From the NCBI RefSeq assembly GCF_910592395.1, contig NC_088316.1, positions 17,856,001 to 17,920,000 on the forward strand: a stretch of 64,000 nt of DNA. Reading direction: 5' to 3'. The DNA is from Lineus longissimus. Lineage: Eukaryota; Nemertea; Pilidiophora; Heteronemertea; Lineidae. The notes below the pieces were generated by a model that saw only the letters and a list, made by a program, of their open reading frames with translations, ran no database searches and had not been told where the DNA came from. The translations under genes and the position numbers were made by a program. The first letter of the stretch is position 1, and each line of letters opens with the position of its first letter. Of the stretch, positions 11,901 to 22,220 are shown piece after piece.

Positions 11901-14900
11901 TAGTCGTGAAACCAAGTTGATCATCATGACTTTCACTTCGAATCTCTCATTACTGCTCTCCAACTGTCGAAATAATTTCTCAGCAAAGCCTTGTGGGTCA
12001 TGAATCAGGTGAAGGGCGGAGAAGTTAAATGGCTGGACTTTTTTCTTTTTCTTGTTTTTCTGCAAGAAGTGAAACATTTCAGTAGTTTTGATAATGCTCG
12101 ACTAATTTTCAATTATATCATTAATATTTATATCCCTGAATACGAAAAGTTTCAGCATAAAAAATCCAGTGGATTTCATACAGCACCACAAGTCAAATCA
12201 GCCTGTCCTTCTCTTTGCAAGCCTAGCCGGCACCGTATGTACTCCGAAAATAGATGTTGTGGAGAAAAACCACAAAGAGAACCTACCTTCAATACTTTCA
12301 AAGCCCTGTCCAACTTTTTCTGTCGTTTTTTCGACTTCTTACCAACCCTGTGTCCAAGGAGAAGCTCTTTTTCTGTCTTCTGTTCCGACTGAAAGATAGG
12401 ATACATGGAATGAATAATAGGTATATGAATCAAGCAGTTACTTTCTTACAATGCAATGTGTAATTATGCACTGGTAAATGGAAATCCTTTACCTCCCCCA
12501 GGCAGGGGTCAACCACTAACTTTGTGTAGAGTTCTCATTGAAGAGGTTTTTTGCTTTCTGTCAGTTCGAAAACTATGCAATGTTAACCCCAGTTGACATC
12601 CACATCATTGTTGATAGAAAGTTACTCATAATCAGTAAAAGATTTGTAAAAATTTGGCAGTTTCCCGGATTGAGAGTTAAGGCATCCTGTTGCACACTTA
12701 CATCAGATTCACTGTCACTCAATACTTCATCAGCTTCATCTCTTCCGAGGAAAAACTGAAGGGCTCCAACCAAAATCTTAAAAACAAAGAAAATAATGTG
12801 TTTTTGTCTGAGTCTTAAACAACAAGTCATGAAGTCAAGAAGTAAATGTAGGTCACTAGATGACAACAAATAGTCCTTCCTGAAGTAACCTTTTTGCAGT
12901 ATTAGTTTCTCTACATTCCTATCAACACCTCCTTTAACAATGCAATGAATAAAATGAATACAATTTAAACAATGGATACAAACCTTTGTAACCTTCGAGA
13001 AACAAGCAGTTGTGATGACATTCACAGTCTTGGAATCATTCCACACATTACGTCTGTACAGTTCAACCATTACATCCTACAGGGAAAAATAATCAAAATA
13101 ACCACAGTTTTAAGAACCCAAGTCAGAAGGGTGGCATCAAATGAGATGCAAATATCTGGATCTGTTGTAGGTTTATAATGACACTAACCAAGGATACATA
13201 GTCGCATTGTTTGCGCTTTTTCTGTTAGCGTTGGACCAAGGCCCCTTCTGATGATCAGGAACAAGTAGGGTAAATTTGTTACTACATTCATATACTTACC
13301 AGAGACATTTTAGCCGCTATAGCATTACTATCTCTGAGCATGGTGTACATGAAATTCTGAAGAGTCTGAAAAAGAATGCAACAGCTTTTAAAGGAGGGTT
13401 CCCAGTTGAGGATCTAGTTAAAATGGATGAAAGGTTGAGAACATTTCGACTAATGATGACTTTTGAATTCAATAGATCTTAAAAGTCAGAGGGGGAACCA
13501 TTACCAGGAGAACACTGTGAGCTGACTCTGAGAATGAAAAGTCATATCAAAGTGTCTTACCGTATTTAATTTTGCATTCTTATGTTTGGCATTCACATTC
13601 TTGATGTCCTGTACTATATAGGTGTAAAGAGTCTTCCTCAGCAGTTTGTCTTGGCATTTAAAGAGTTCAAAGAAGAGCTCCAAAACACTGACAGCAGGTA
13701 TCAGACCTTTGTTCCTCAGTAAGATCAGAGCCTTACACAAAGTCTGAAAATATATAACCTAGCTACTAGACGGGCAATAATTGGTGCGAACTTAGGACCT
13801 GAGCAATAGAACTAACAAAACAAATCCTCATGTTCAAGACTTGAAAGCTGTTTGTATTTTGTAACTCTCACAATTTTTAAGTGTAGAAAGATTAGCATAA
13901 CTCAACAACAAACTTCAGTTTAAAGATGTCTGGCCTGATTCGGTTTCATCAAAGTTGCCCCAGATCAAAAACTGAAGCATCATTAGATGATGGGTGTAAC
14001 AATCAGGTTGTTCTGCTGAGCTCAAGGTGTAACGAAATAAGTACATTATAGAGAATGTCAAAATGATCTTCAGGACAAATCCTTATAAAAACTTACAGAT
14101 CTCATGTCACTGTCTAGAACTGTAGCATGTTGGTGTAGCAAGTCTCTTAGTTCCTGTGGATACTCTGAAAGTTCTTCGTGATAACAATGAGCAACCTGAC
14201 TAAGGAAGATTACTAGTTCTGATAAGGTCTTGGAGTACTGAGACGGCCGCAGTAAGAAGATTTGTAAATTGGACTGGTAATGGTTGTATTGCTGCATGAA
14301 CTGAAAGAAAAAAAATGAAGTGAATTAGAGCATGTGTGTGGGCATGTGCGAACTCCACTAGTGAAACATTTACATTACTTGGGATGTCCGATAGCATAGT
14401 AATAGTATTAATAGTGCAGCACTAAGGGCCTAGTGTTGCAATCCTTTGGACTCCTCTTTTGTCTTTGACTTTTGAGGCCTTACTTATTTGGAACAGCAAC
14501 ACTCAATGCATTGCCATTATTGTGTTATTGTCATTGATTTTAGAACAAAAAACTTTAGGCAACCGGCCTTACACTACAGTCACTACTAGTCAGACAGACT
14601 AAAACGCGTAGGCTACCGACCAGCCTACCCGTACCACTACCAGTACCAGGCACGGCAGATTATCAAACGGTGTCCCTGCCCTACCCCAATGGCTGGCCTG
14701 TGTCAGTCAGACTCAGTGTGTCGGACTGTGATTGTGTCTGTCGTCACCGGTCACTCACGACTCAGAGTAAGAGCCCAGCCTACACCACAGGCTACAGCTA
14801 GTGCCGGTTGCCAGAGGCTGCATATGAACAGTGAACTGAACTGCAGCCCAGGCCAAGACCATGCCTAGAAGAAGCCAGAAATAGCTAAGTTACCTCATCT

Positions 14901-14971
14901 TTGTATGAATTTGGATCACGTTTGATTAGATTTTGGAGTTGCGGTAGATTGCTAGGTAATTTGTTAGTCAT
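8990..14971 (-). CDS. SDAD1: SDA1 domain protein, 60S ribosome biogenesis/export factor
   Basis: Sixteen exons, in transcript order: 14894-14971, 14097-14300, 13561-13743, 13300-13365, 12984-13076, 12702-12776, 12287-12388, 11828-12059, 11582-11640, 11238-11314, 10815-10989, 10515-10644, 10260-10354, 9812-10005, 9531-9615, 8990-9199. They total 2058 nt (685 residues), against about 687 in human. The protein starts [20 protein letters not shown], as the family does. An N-terminal helical-repeat region (NUC130/3NT type) is followed by a Lys-rich linker ([13 protein letters not shown]), an acidic block ([15 protein letters not shown]), the SDA1 domain with [10 protein letters not shown], and a very basic C-terminus ([16 protein letters not shown]). 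Orthologues act in the nucleolus and nucleus in pre-60S maturation and export. The gene is head-to-head with RFC3. Intron 15 is largely filled by a dispersed repeat. No frame break or missing exon was seen. Confidence 0.95.
9242..9300. repeat. Dispersed repeat fragment (copy 1)
   Basis: This stretch in the last intron of SDAD1 (TCCCTGCATT then TGTGACTTTGTCCTC then TTTGGGACAA) matches 39490-39550 in the same orientation with few differences. The neighbouring 'TTTTGAGGACACCCTCTCGAG' part of the intron looks like more of the same element family. Confidence 0.6.
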
Positions 14972-15227
14972 GATCACATGCCTAAAATCACTGAATTAGG
15001 GCTAAATTTGTGTTTTGTGGAGAAACACGTTGTTGCATCAAAACCGGAAGTAAAAATTGTACAGGTAAAATCTAACGAAAGCCAATTTAGACATCACCAT
15101 AAAATTATTCGAAATTAAGTGATGCAACTAATAAGTTTGTTTATTAATAAAAATAGTGTCTTTTTTCACTTAAGTAGCTGGAAGGGTACACAATAATTTT
15201 AGAAATAATTCAACTTTGTCGTCTCAA

Positions 15228-15294
15228 TGTTCTCGCGGATTTATCTGGCTCCCACGCTTGTTGGCTGATCATTATTGTTCCCCCAATTCTGTGG
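15228..15294 (+). promoter_or_regulatory. Shared promoter-region block, SDAD1 side
   Basis: This block lies about 260 bp upstream of the SDAD1 start. It holds 'CGCTTGTTGGCTGATCAT' and 'GTTCCCC..TTCTGTGG', and an inverted copy sits just upstream of RFC3 at 18249-18305. Its position before both divergent genes suggests a promoter element, but a small shared repeat is also possible. Confidence 0.5.
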
Positions 15295-15592
15295 TAAAAG
15301 TGGTAGTGCTCATGGCGCATGCGTTGACGAATTCCATATGTCAGGTGACCTTCTCTTTCCTCTTGCGGGAACCATGAAACTAAAGTCCTGACACGTGTAT
15401 GGCGCAGGACTATAAATCCGTCAGAATCCGTTGCAAGTTTCAAAAGTAAAATCACTTGCAGTTGAAAATATTTTTATCACAGAATGAAGGCCATCCATCT
15501 GGAAGCTGCAACATTCAACAACCTAAGTTTTTTAAATCATTGCTCTCACCTTTTTGATATTAGGCCTAGGTCTATATTATGTTAAATTGGTG

Positions 15593-15737
15593 TATTCCTG
15601 TTTCGCCTATTCCTGTTCCGCCTATTTCTGTTTCGCCTAATTCCTTATTCGACTATTCCTGATTCGCCTACTTCCTGTTTCGCCTAATTCCTGTTTCGCC
15701 TATTCCTGTTTCGCCTAATTCCTGTTTCGCCTATTCA
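15593..15737 (+). repeat. 15-16 bp minisatellite array (CCTGTTTCGCCTA units)
   Basis: Nine tandem units of the form TTCCTGTTTCGCCTA(A), with a few substitutions in units 2 to 5. The same unit appears in the opposite orientation at 16461-16572. Confidence 0.9.
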
Positions 15738-16460
15738 AATGTATTGCTAACCTCCCCACAGACGTAGGAATATGAACCGTCCCTTACTATAGTGTTAAAG
15801 GCTATCATTAAGAATAAAGTCTGAAATAATGGATTTAGCGACATGTCAATTATTTCAGTATTATTCGGAATAACTTTGGAAAATTATACATAGCTGACAT
15901 CGGCTTATGTTTTAGCTTATTTTAAAAGGCAAGAAATAAAATAGTAAGAAAGTTTTACCCTTTCATTGAATTTGAGAAAGGTTTCTTAGGCCTCCATTTT
16001 ATATTGTGGATTCTCTTTCTTTTGTCTTAGTCAGTAACTGGCTTCGTAATAGAAAGAATACCTATAGCTACATTGTTCTTTACTATGACATGGGTTTTAC
16101 AGCTGATTTCGATCAAATAATTATGAGAATGTACAGTATTATGTATTTTTATCAAAAAGTCATGAATTCCTGTTTTTATAAAATAAGCGACTGTTTTACT
16201 CTACTTAATCTATTAGTTTTTACTGTGTGTCAGTATGGTCATATGGTCAAATAAGTCCCGGACTGTCCCCGCTTTCAAGGTGACTCTTTCAAAACGGTCA
16301 TGGCATGGTTTGTTAACAAAGTTGATGGCATTTCATTAGTCAAATTGTCATCACATCGTTAACATCATCCAATTGTCCCCTCACATTTTTCCCATATAAT
16401 GGACATGCATCCCTAAGGTTCCCCCTTGGAGAGTCGATTTATTGTAGGGGTACTGGAAAG

Positions 16461-16572
16461 TAGGCGAAACAGGAAGTAGGCGAAACAGGAATAGGCGAAA
16501 CAGGAAATAGGCGAAACAGGAAATAGGCGAAACAGGAATTTTGTAGGCGAAACAGGAATAGGCGAAACAGGC
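16461..16572 (-). repeat. Inverted partner array (TAGGCGAAACAGGAA units)
   Basis: Seven tandem units of TAGGCGAAACAGGAA(A), the reverse complement of the unit at 15593-15737. One spacer is expanded to GGAATTTTG. Confidence 0.9.
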
Positions 16573-17307
16573 ATAAACCTTCTCAACGTCCGTGGGTACT
16601 CCCGGGGTTTATACTTGTATGTGGAGGGGGGGGGGGGGTAATGCCTGCGAGAGGACAGAGGGCCATTGCAGGCTGTTTTGCGTTTTAGAGGGCCTGAAAC
16701 ATGGCAGATGGGATTAACAGTAAAAAACACGGCCCCGTGTGACGCTGTGTGTCAAATTCTGACATGTCTCATGAAAACGCTAATAAGATAATTTAGAATC
16801 ATTGGAACTTTTTCAAATTCACTTATGACATTGACAAGATATAGTACTACACTTCTGCAAAGTTTGATGAAACTCCCAGCATTGATTTTTTTTAAATCAC
16901 GAAAATGTATGTATACAGAATGTGCACGGACCCTATCGCTGATTTAATTGCGTCCGGAGCCCGCTCCTGGCTCCCCTGCCGTTGGCCAGCCATACTACAT
17001 AGTACGCACATGAAACGTCCACACAGGAGTAATGCAGCGAGAATTTGTACTGCATATAAGGGTCCTACCCAGTAAGTAAGTTCTGAACAAAGAGACGCTG
17101 TGGCCGGCAACGGTCGGCAGTACCATGTTTGGGGTTCATGGAATAATTCGTCCCCCGTTCCCCCCTAACATGCAAGGGGGATAATTTCCATCTCACAATG
17201 AGACAATTTTTAATTTTAAGTAATCGCGTAGTTCCACTTTTTTAGCTCAGATGGCGCCAACTGAGGTCCTGTCAAAATCATTGGCCTACCTGAAACTCAC
17301 GAAACTC

Positions 17308-17419
17308 TACAGGGTGGCCGAGAAAGGTTTTGATCCCATGCACAATATAATTCTATTGTGTGTTCTATTGTGTGTGTCCATTGTGTGAGGGTAATTAATT
17401 CTGCATGGGCCACCCTGTA
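17308..17419. mobile_element. Mariner-like MITE
   Basis: The ends TACAGGGTGGCC and GGCCACCCTGTA are perfect inverted repeats about 112 bp apart, each starting with TA, as expected for Tc1/mariner insertions at TA. The inside holds TTCTATTGTGTG repeats and no coding sequence. A single similar end (TACAGGGTGGACC) also occurs near 17706. Confidence 0.7.
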
Positions 17420-17808
17420 GTACATGAACTTGTCACCCTTTTAAAGATATCGGAGCGAAAGTGAAAAACGAGGACATTTCTGTTTTCCACCGCAACGGGC
17501 CTGTGTATTTTACCGTCGCTCTATATTGTTACCTGCAGAAATGACAGTAGTGCACAATATCTCTTCATAGTTGATGTGCACTCCCCTTCATTGCTCGCCA
17601 TGTTGCCAGGGAGTACCAAGTCTTTGCTGGATGCCATGCCCCTTCACTATGCGTACTCTGTCTGATCTAGATGTGTACTCTCCCAACGTAGTGCACCATG
17701 TTTCTACAGGGTGGACCTTGTCTCCACGCTTCAGAAAACTGTGTCTCATTTTCACATGGTGAATATACTGATCATTTTCATCAAGGGATTACATGAAATC
17801 AGAACATT

Positions 17809-18172
17809 CACAGCCAGGCCGCATCAATCTTCGCCGCACTGCCTGGTTGTTAATATGGCGAGAGAGATGAGACAGTCACAGCCAGGCCGAATAATCAGTT
17901 CTGGCTGCTCCACCGTGTTGACAACATGATTAGAGTGATGAGACAGTCACAGCCAGGCTGCATCAGTCTTCGCTGCACTGCCTAGATGTTAATATGGTGA
18001 GAGAGATGAGACAGTCACAGCCAGGCCAAATCAGTCCTGGCTGCTCCACCTTGTTGACAACATGATCAGAGAGATGAGGAAGTCACTGCCAGGCCGAATC
18101 AATCCTGGCTGCTCCACCGTGCTGACAACATGATGAGAGAGGTGAGGAAGTCACAGCCAGGCCGAATCAATG
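17809..18172 (+). repeat. 68-bp minisatellite, about six units
   Basis: CACAGCCAGG starts recur at 17809, 17877, 17948, 18016, 18084 and 18152, giving spacings of 68, 71, 68, 68 and 68 bp. Two unit types occur. One carries 'CTTCGCCGCACTGCC', the other 'CTGGCTGCTCCACC' followed by 'TTGACAACATGAT'. They alternate at first and then the second type repeats. The array ends about 190 bp before the RFC3 start. Confidence 0.9.
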
Positions 18173-18248
18173 CCGTGGTCATCCCCATCTATTAATAGAC
18201 TTCAGCCCCGGTGACGTATTTACGACAAATCCCAAAACGAGGCCTCGC

Positions 18249-18305
18249 CACAGAAGTGGGGAACAAATAGTATGATCAGCCAACAAGCGGCTCCCGCGAA
18301 AACAT
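18249..18305 (-). promoter_or_regulatory. Shared promoter-region block, RFC3 side
   Basis: Reverse complemented, this block reads TTTTCGCGGGAGCC then GCTTGTTGGCTGATCAT then TTTGTTCCCC then TTCTGTG. It matches 15228-15294 upstream of SDAD1, and sits 60 to 116 bp before the RFC3 start codon. TTTTCGCGGG is also E2F-like, which would suit a replication gene, though this is inference. Confidence 0.5.
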
Positions 18306-18364
18306 AAATTTTTGTTGCCGAATTTTTGACAATTTCGCCCCAAAATCTATCAACCATCACTAAA

Positions 18365-20858
18365 ATGAGTTTATGGGTTGACAAATATCGCCCTAATAAT
18401 CTGGCAAAACTAGATTATCACAAAGATCAAGCTGCCCTACTAAAGAAATTGGTAAATAATTATCCTTGCCAAATATCTATTCATTCCAGCCTGTGATCCC
18501 CTAAATTCGCCACTACCCTAACCTCAAAGGGTGCACAATTTGTAGCCGCCCCACGGTGAGAGGAAAAAACGATTCTGAGAGTTTGAGTACGATGCATGAG
18601 CGTAGCATGCAAATGAGCAGTACAGCATGCAGGCTTCAGCATCTACTCTCGTGCTGGTCTAGTCTGGTGGGGGAGGTCCTCCTCAAAAACCAAAATAACT
18701 TGGGGCCTAAGTGGTTACCGCAGTCCCTGACCCCCTTGAAATGGAGGAACGACTAAAACAAGTGAAATTGAAGAGATATCTATTTCTTCTTTTTTGTTTA
18801 TTTGCACTTGCAGGTCCATGGAGGTGATTTTCCTCATCTTTTGGTGTATGGTCCGTCGGGCACTGGCAAGAAAACGAGAATCATGTGCATCCTACGAGAG
18901 CTCTATGGTGCTGGCGTTGAAAAATTGCGTATCGAACATGCAAGCTTTGTCAATCCGTCTAAAAAGAAGTTAGAGATATCAACCATCGCCAGTAATTATC
19001 ACATTGAGGTTAATCCGAGTGATGTTGGTCACAATGATCGAGTGGTTATCCAAGAAATCATCAAACAGGTGGCTCAGACTAATCAACTCGATTCATCTTC
19101 ACAGAGGGAGTTCAAAGGTAAGGATGGATGTGAGGAAGAGATTGTCACAATCTGAATCATGAAGACAGCTAGATTAGTTTGTCTTGACCATTGATCTTTA
19201 ATCCTTTTCAGTTGTGGTACTAACAGAAGTTGATCACCTGACCAAGGATGCGCAGCACGCATTGCGTCGAACTATGGAAAAATACATGGCTACTTGTCGC
19301 TTGATCTTATGCTGTAACTCAACCAGTAAAGTTATTCCTGCTATCCGTAGTCGCTGCTTAGGCATTCGTGTCCCTGCTCCCAAAATAGAAGAGGTAAGAG
19401 TTGTATGGAGTCCTTGTCATATTACAATCAGTTGACTAGTGGAAATTTTCTTTGAATGGATATAAAGAGACAAGCATATATAATTTGTGATTAATGTGTA
19501 GGGAGCTCACTGCTGTAACTCAACCAGTAAAGTTATTCCTGCTATCCGTAGTCGCTGCTTAGGCATTCGTGTCCCTGCTCCCAAAATAGAAGAGGTAAGA
19601 GTTGTATGGAGTCCTTGTCATATTACAATCAGTTGACTAGTGGAAATTTTCTTTGAATGGATATAAAGAGACAAGCATATATAATTTGTGATTAATGTGT
19701 AGGGAGCTCACTCCTCTTTGCCATCTAGCTTTTTGGGGATACTGGGCAAGGAGTGTTATTTTGTGTTGTTCCTATGGATTTGAAATGCCTAGTCTTTTGT
19801 CAAGGTGAATACCGATGAAAACAGCAACTCTTTTCAATAATGTTCTGTTTCAGATTTGCCAAATTCTTCAGAATATCTGTAAGAAGGAAAGTCTCAACCT
19901 ACCTATGGATTTGGCAAAGAAGATTGCCACCAAGAGCAATCGAAACATCCGTCGAGCTATTCTGACGTGCGAAGCCTGTAAAGTCCAGCAGTAAGTCACT
20001 GAGTCCCACTAACCCAGAGGTATTAAACCCAAGTTGTGATGTTGACAAGTGAAGGCAAGGCCTGAGCTCTCTGACCAATATATTAATCTGGCAATAATCA
20101 AATAGTCACTTGGCAATGGTATCATCTTGTGATTGTAAATGAATGAAACAGAAACTAATCTGAAACTGAGTGCTTGATAAGGTCAACCTTAGACCTTATT
20201 TATGGTAGTTTCCAACAGCCATCTTATCTGTGCTGCTCTGCAGTAGTTGCAGGTGTTGCGTTATACTAATCCTGTCAGTCCTGTCCGCAACCCATTCTGT
20301 ATAATTGTCTTGTGACTTGTATTGCAGATATCCATTCAGTCCTGACCAAGAGGTGACGGAGCCAGATTGGGAGGTCTTCCTCCGCGAGACTGCCATCCAG
20401 ATTGTTCAAGAACAGAGTCCAAAACGCCTGTTTGAGGTTCGCGGGAGACTGTACGAGTTACTAACTCATTGTATACCTCCAGATGTTATAATGAAGGTGA
20501 GGCCTTTGTTTTAGGAATAAATTTGTTATGAGAAATGGGGAAAGCTGGACCTCTTCACCAGGTGGTGACAAACTGGGGTGGTCACTTATTTGAGCATTTT
20601 GAGATCCGCTGTTGTACATGATTCTTGTTCCCGCCATGTGACTAGCATTTGTCGATTTCTTTCTTGCAGGGTCTCCTGAATGAATTGATAATAAACTGTG
20701 ATGGCCAGCTAAAAGCAGATGTGACCCGGATAGCTGCATTTTATGAACACAGACTTCAGCTGGGACAGAAAGCGATCTTTCATTTGGAGGCATTCGTGGC
20801 CAAATTCATGTCCATCTACAAACGATTCTTAGAGGAGGAATTGGCCGACTTTTTCTGA
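18365..20858 (+). CDS. RFC3: Replication factor C subunit 3 (clamp loader)
   Basis: Six exons: 18365-18451, 18814-19117, 19212-19393, 19854-19990, 20328-20496, 20670-20858. The protein is 355 residues, against 356 in human. It begins [19 protein letters not shown]. Walker A is [10 protein letters not shown] (residues 42-51). The Walker B region is VVLTEVDHL, with TEVD in place of DExx as is usual for this subunit. The SRC motif (IRSRC) is present, and the C-terminal collar ends [13 protein letters not shown] loads PCNA on primed DNA in the nucleus. All splice junctions are GT-AG and keep frame. The last part of exon 3, its donor and 117 nt of intron are tandemly duplicated, but the extra copy has no acceptor and should be spliced out. 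Confidence 0.97.
19310..19711 (+). repeat. Perfect 201-bp tandem duplication in RFC3
   Basis: Bases 19310-19510 and 19511-19711 are identical over 201 bp. Each unit carries the last 84 nt of exon 3 (28 codons), the GTAAGA donor and 117 nt of intron. The second exon piece has no polypyrimidine tract or acceptor before it. If the second donor were used, the frame would meet a TGA after 13 intron codons. Confidence 0.95.
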
Positions 20859-21045
20859 TGTGATACTTGAGTGTTCAGATGGAAACCTGGTGACCAGTTA
20901 CGGATTTTGAGGTCTTTCTAAGTTTTTATGTATTGTGTGCTGCATACAAATAGAAAAAATGTCAGCCTCTGAATTTTGCAGTTATTCCATGTTTGTGGAT
21001 CTCCTGCACACATGTGTATATAACTCTATGAAAACTTGTTTTGTA

Positions 21046-21051
21046 AATAAA
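21046..21051 (+). promoter_or_regulatory. Poly(A) signal of RFC3
   Basis: AATAAA, 188 bp after the RFC3 stop codon. Confidence 0.6.
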
Positions 21052-21253
21052 CTGTATAAGTGATGGAAAAAAAGAATTTGCTTGTTCATAATTTTTGTAG
21101 AATTTGACAATGTGGCACCAAGAACCCACCAGCGCACACACATTGATCCTACGTTCACACTGCAGCAAACCAAATATTGAAATGGAGTTGTAACCAAGGT
21201 CTTTATCTAGACCTTTTGTATAGGTATATGAGGTTATAAACAAAGACGCAGAA

Positions 21254-21280
21254 CCCCCCCCCCCCCCCCCCCAAAAAAAA
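21254..21280. repeat. Homopolymer C run followed by A run
   Basis: About 19 consecutive C followed by 8 A, in the space between RFC3 and ANKLE2. The rest of 21060-21900 shows no gene. Confidence 0.9.
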
Positions 21281-21904
21281 GGGTTTGGGCTACATCTGAA
21301 AGTGTGCTGGACCAATCGCCACTCCTAGCAGAAGAGAGCTGTCCTCGCACAAGATCTATTCCTGCTGTTTTGATCAAAACCTGAGCTCTATTCCTCTGCC
21401 AGGTCCTGGCAGTCCATATCACATCTCCCCACCCTCGCAAATGGACTTGTCATATTGATTTACCTGTAGGATGAGTTTTCTGTAAGACAGGTCAATGGTC
21501 AAGTGGTTCAAGCAGATATAACCTGGTGTATTTGTCTCTGGAGAAGGATCACTGCTGTTTTGTCTCAAGACAATTGACCAATAATTGTTTCGAATGGGAC
21601 CCAAATCAGGTTCCTTGTGCCAGAATAAGCAGAAGACCCTCTCAAAGTCAAGTAATGGGGAATAACAAAGCGTCAAACACCAAAGTGAGTCCAAGGTGGG
21701 GAGGGGTCTATTTCCATGAAGTCTGAGAGGGAGGTCTATTGAAGCCGAAACTGAAGTAGCACACAAAAACTGCTCATCCTTCTTTTGAAGAGGAATACTC
21801 CTTGGATAAGTTGGTCAGCAAGAGTGGCCCTTTCTTGAGCCAATTAAATCAAGGATAGGTTGATATCAATAAGGAATGACAGAAAAAATATGTCCTGAAA
21901 CAAT

Positions 21905-21910
21905 TTTATT
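21905..21910 (-). promoter_or_regulatory. Poly(A) signal of ANKLE2
   Basis: TTTATT on the + strand reads AATAAA on the minus strand, about 310 bp beyond the ANKLE2 stop codon. Confidence 0.45.
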
Positions 21911-22220
21911 TTGTACATGATTGCATATGAACTATATAAAAGGCGAATTAGCCGACATAATTTAACATGAAGTGTCCATAAAATAAACATGTACTGACAT
22001 AATTTACAAGGAGTGGCAAAATGTCCCATGATTTAGTAGTGTGGGGACTAAAATAATATGCAAAAGATCATTTCATAGCCATTCACAGGGTATATGTAGT
22101 AACTTACGTATTCATAACCTTCTGTGCATCGATATGAATAGTAGGGACAATTGTCACAATTCTATAGTACGTCTGCAAAAAGATCATCAGTGGATACTAG
22201 TGTCTGTAAACAATGCACAG

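Noticed and set aside
12176-12433. Open frames on both strands around SDAD1 exon 7
   Set aside because: Only the minus-strand part 12287-12388 fits SDAD1 splice sites and phase. The rest is intron or antisense.
16413-16730. Open frame rich in Pro-Val-Ser-Pro
   Set aside because: Translation of the 15-16 bp minisatellite and a G-run, not a gene.
15593-18172. CRISPR-like spaced repeats
   Set aside because: The units are contiguous minisatellites without unique spacers, in an animal genome.
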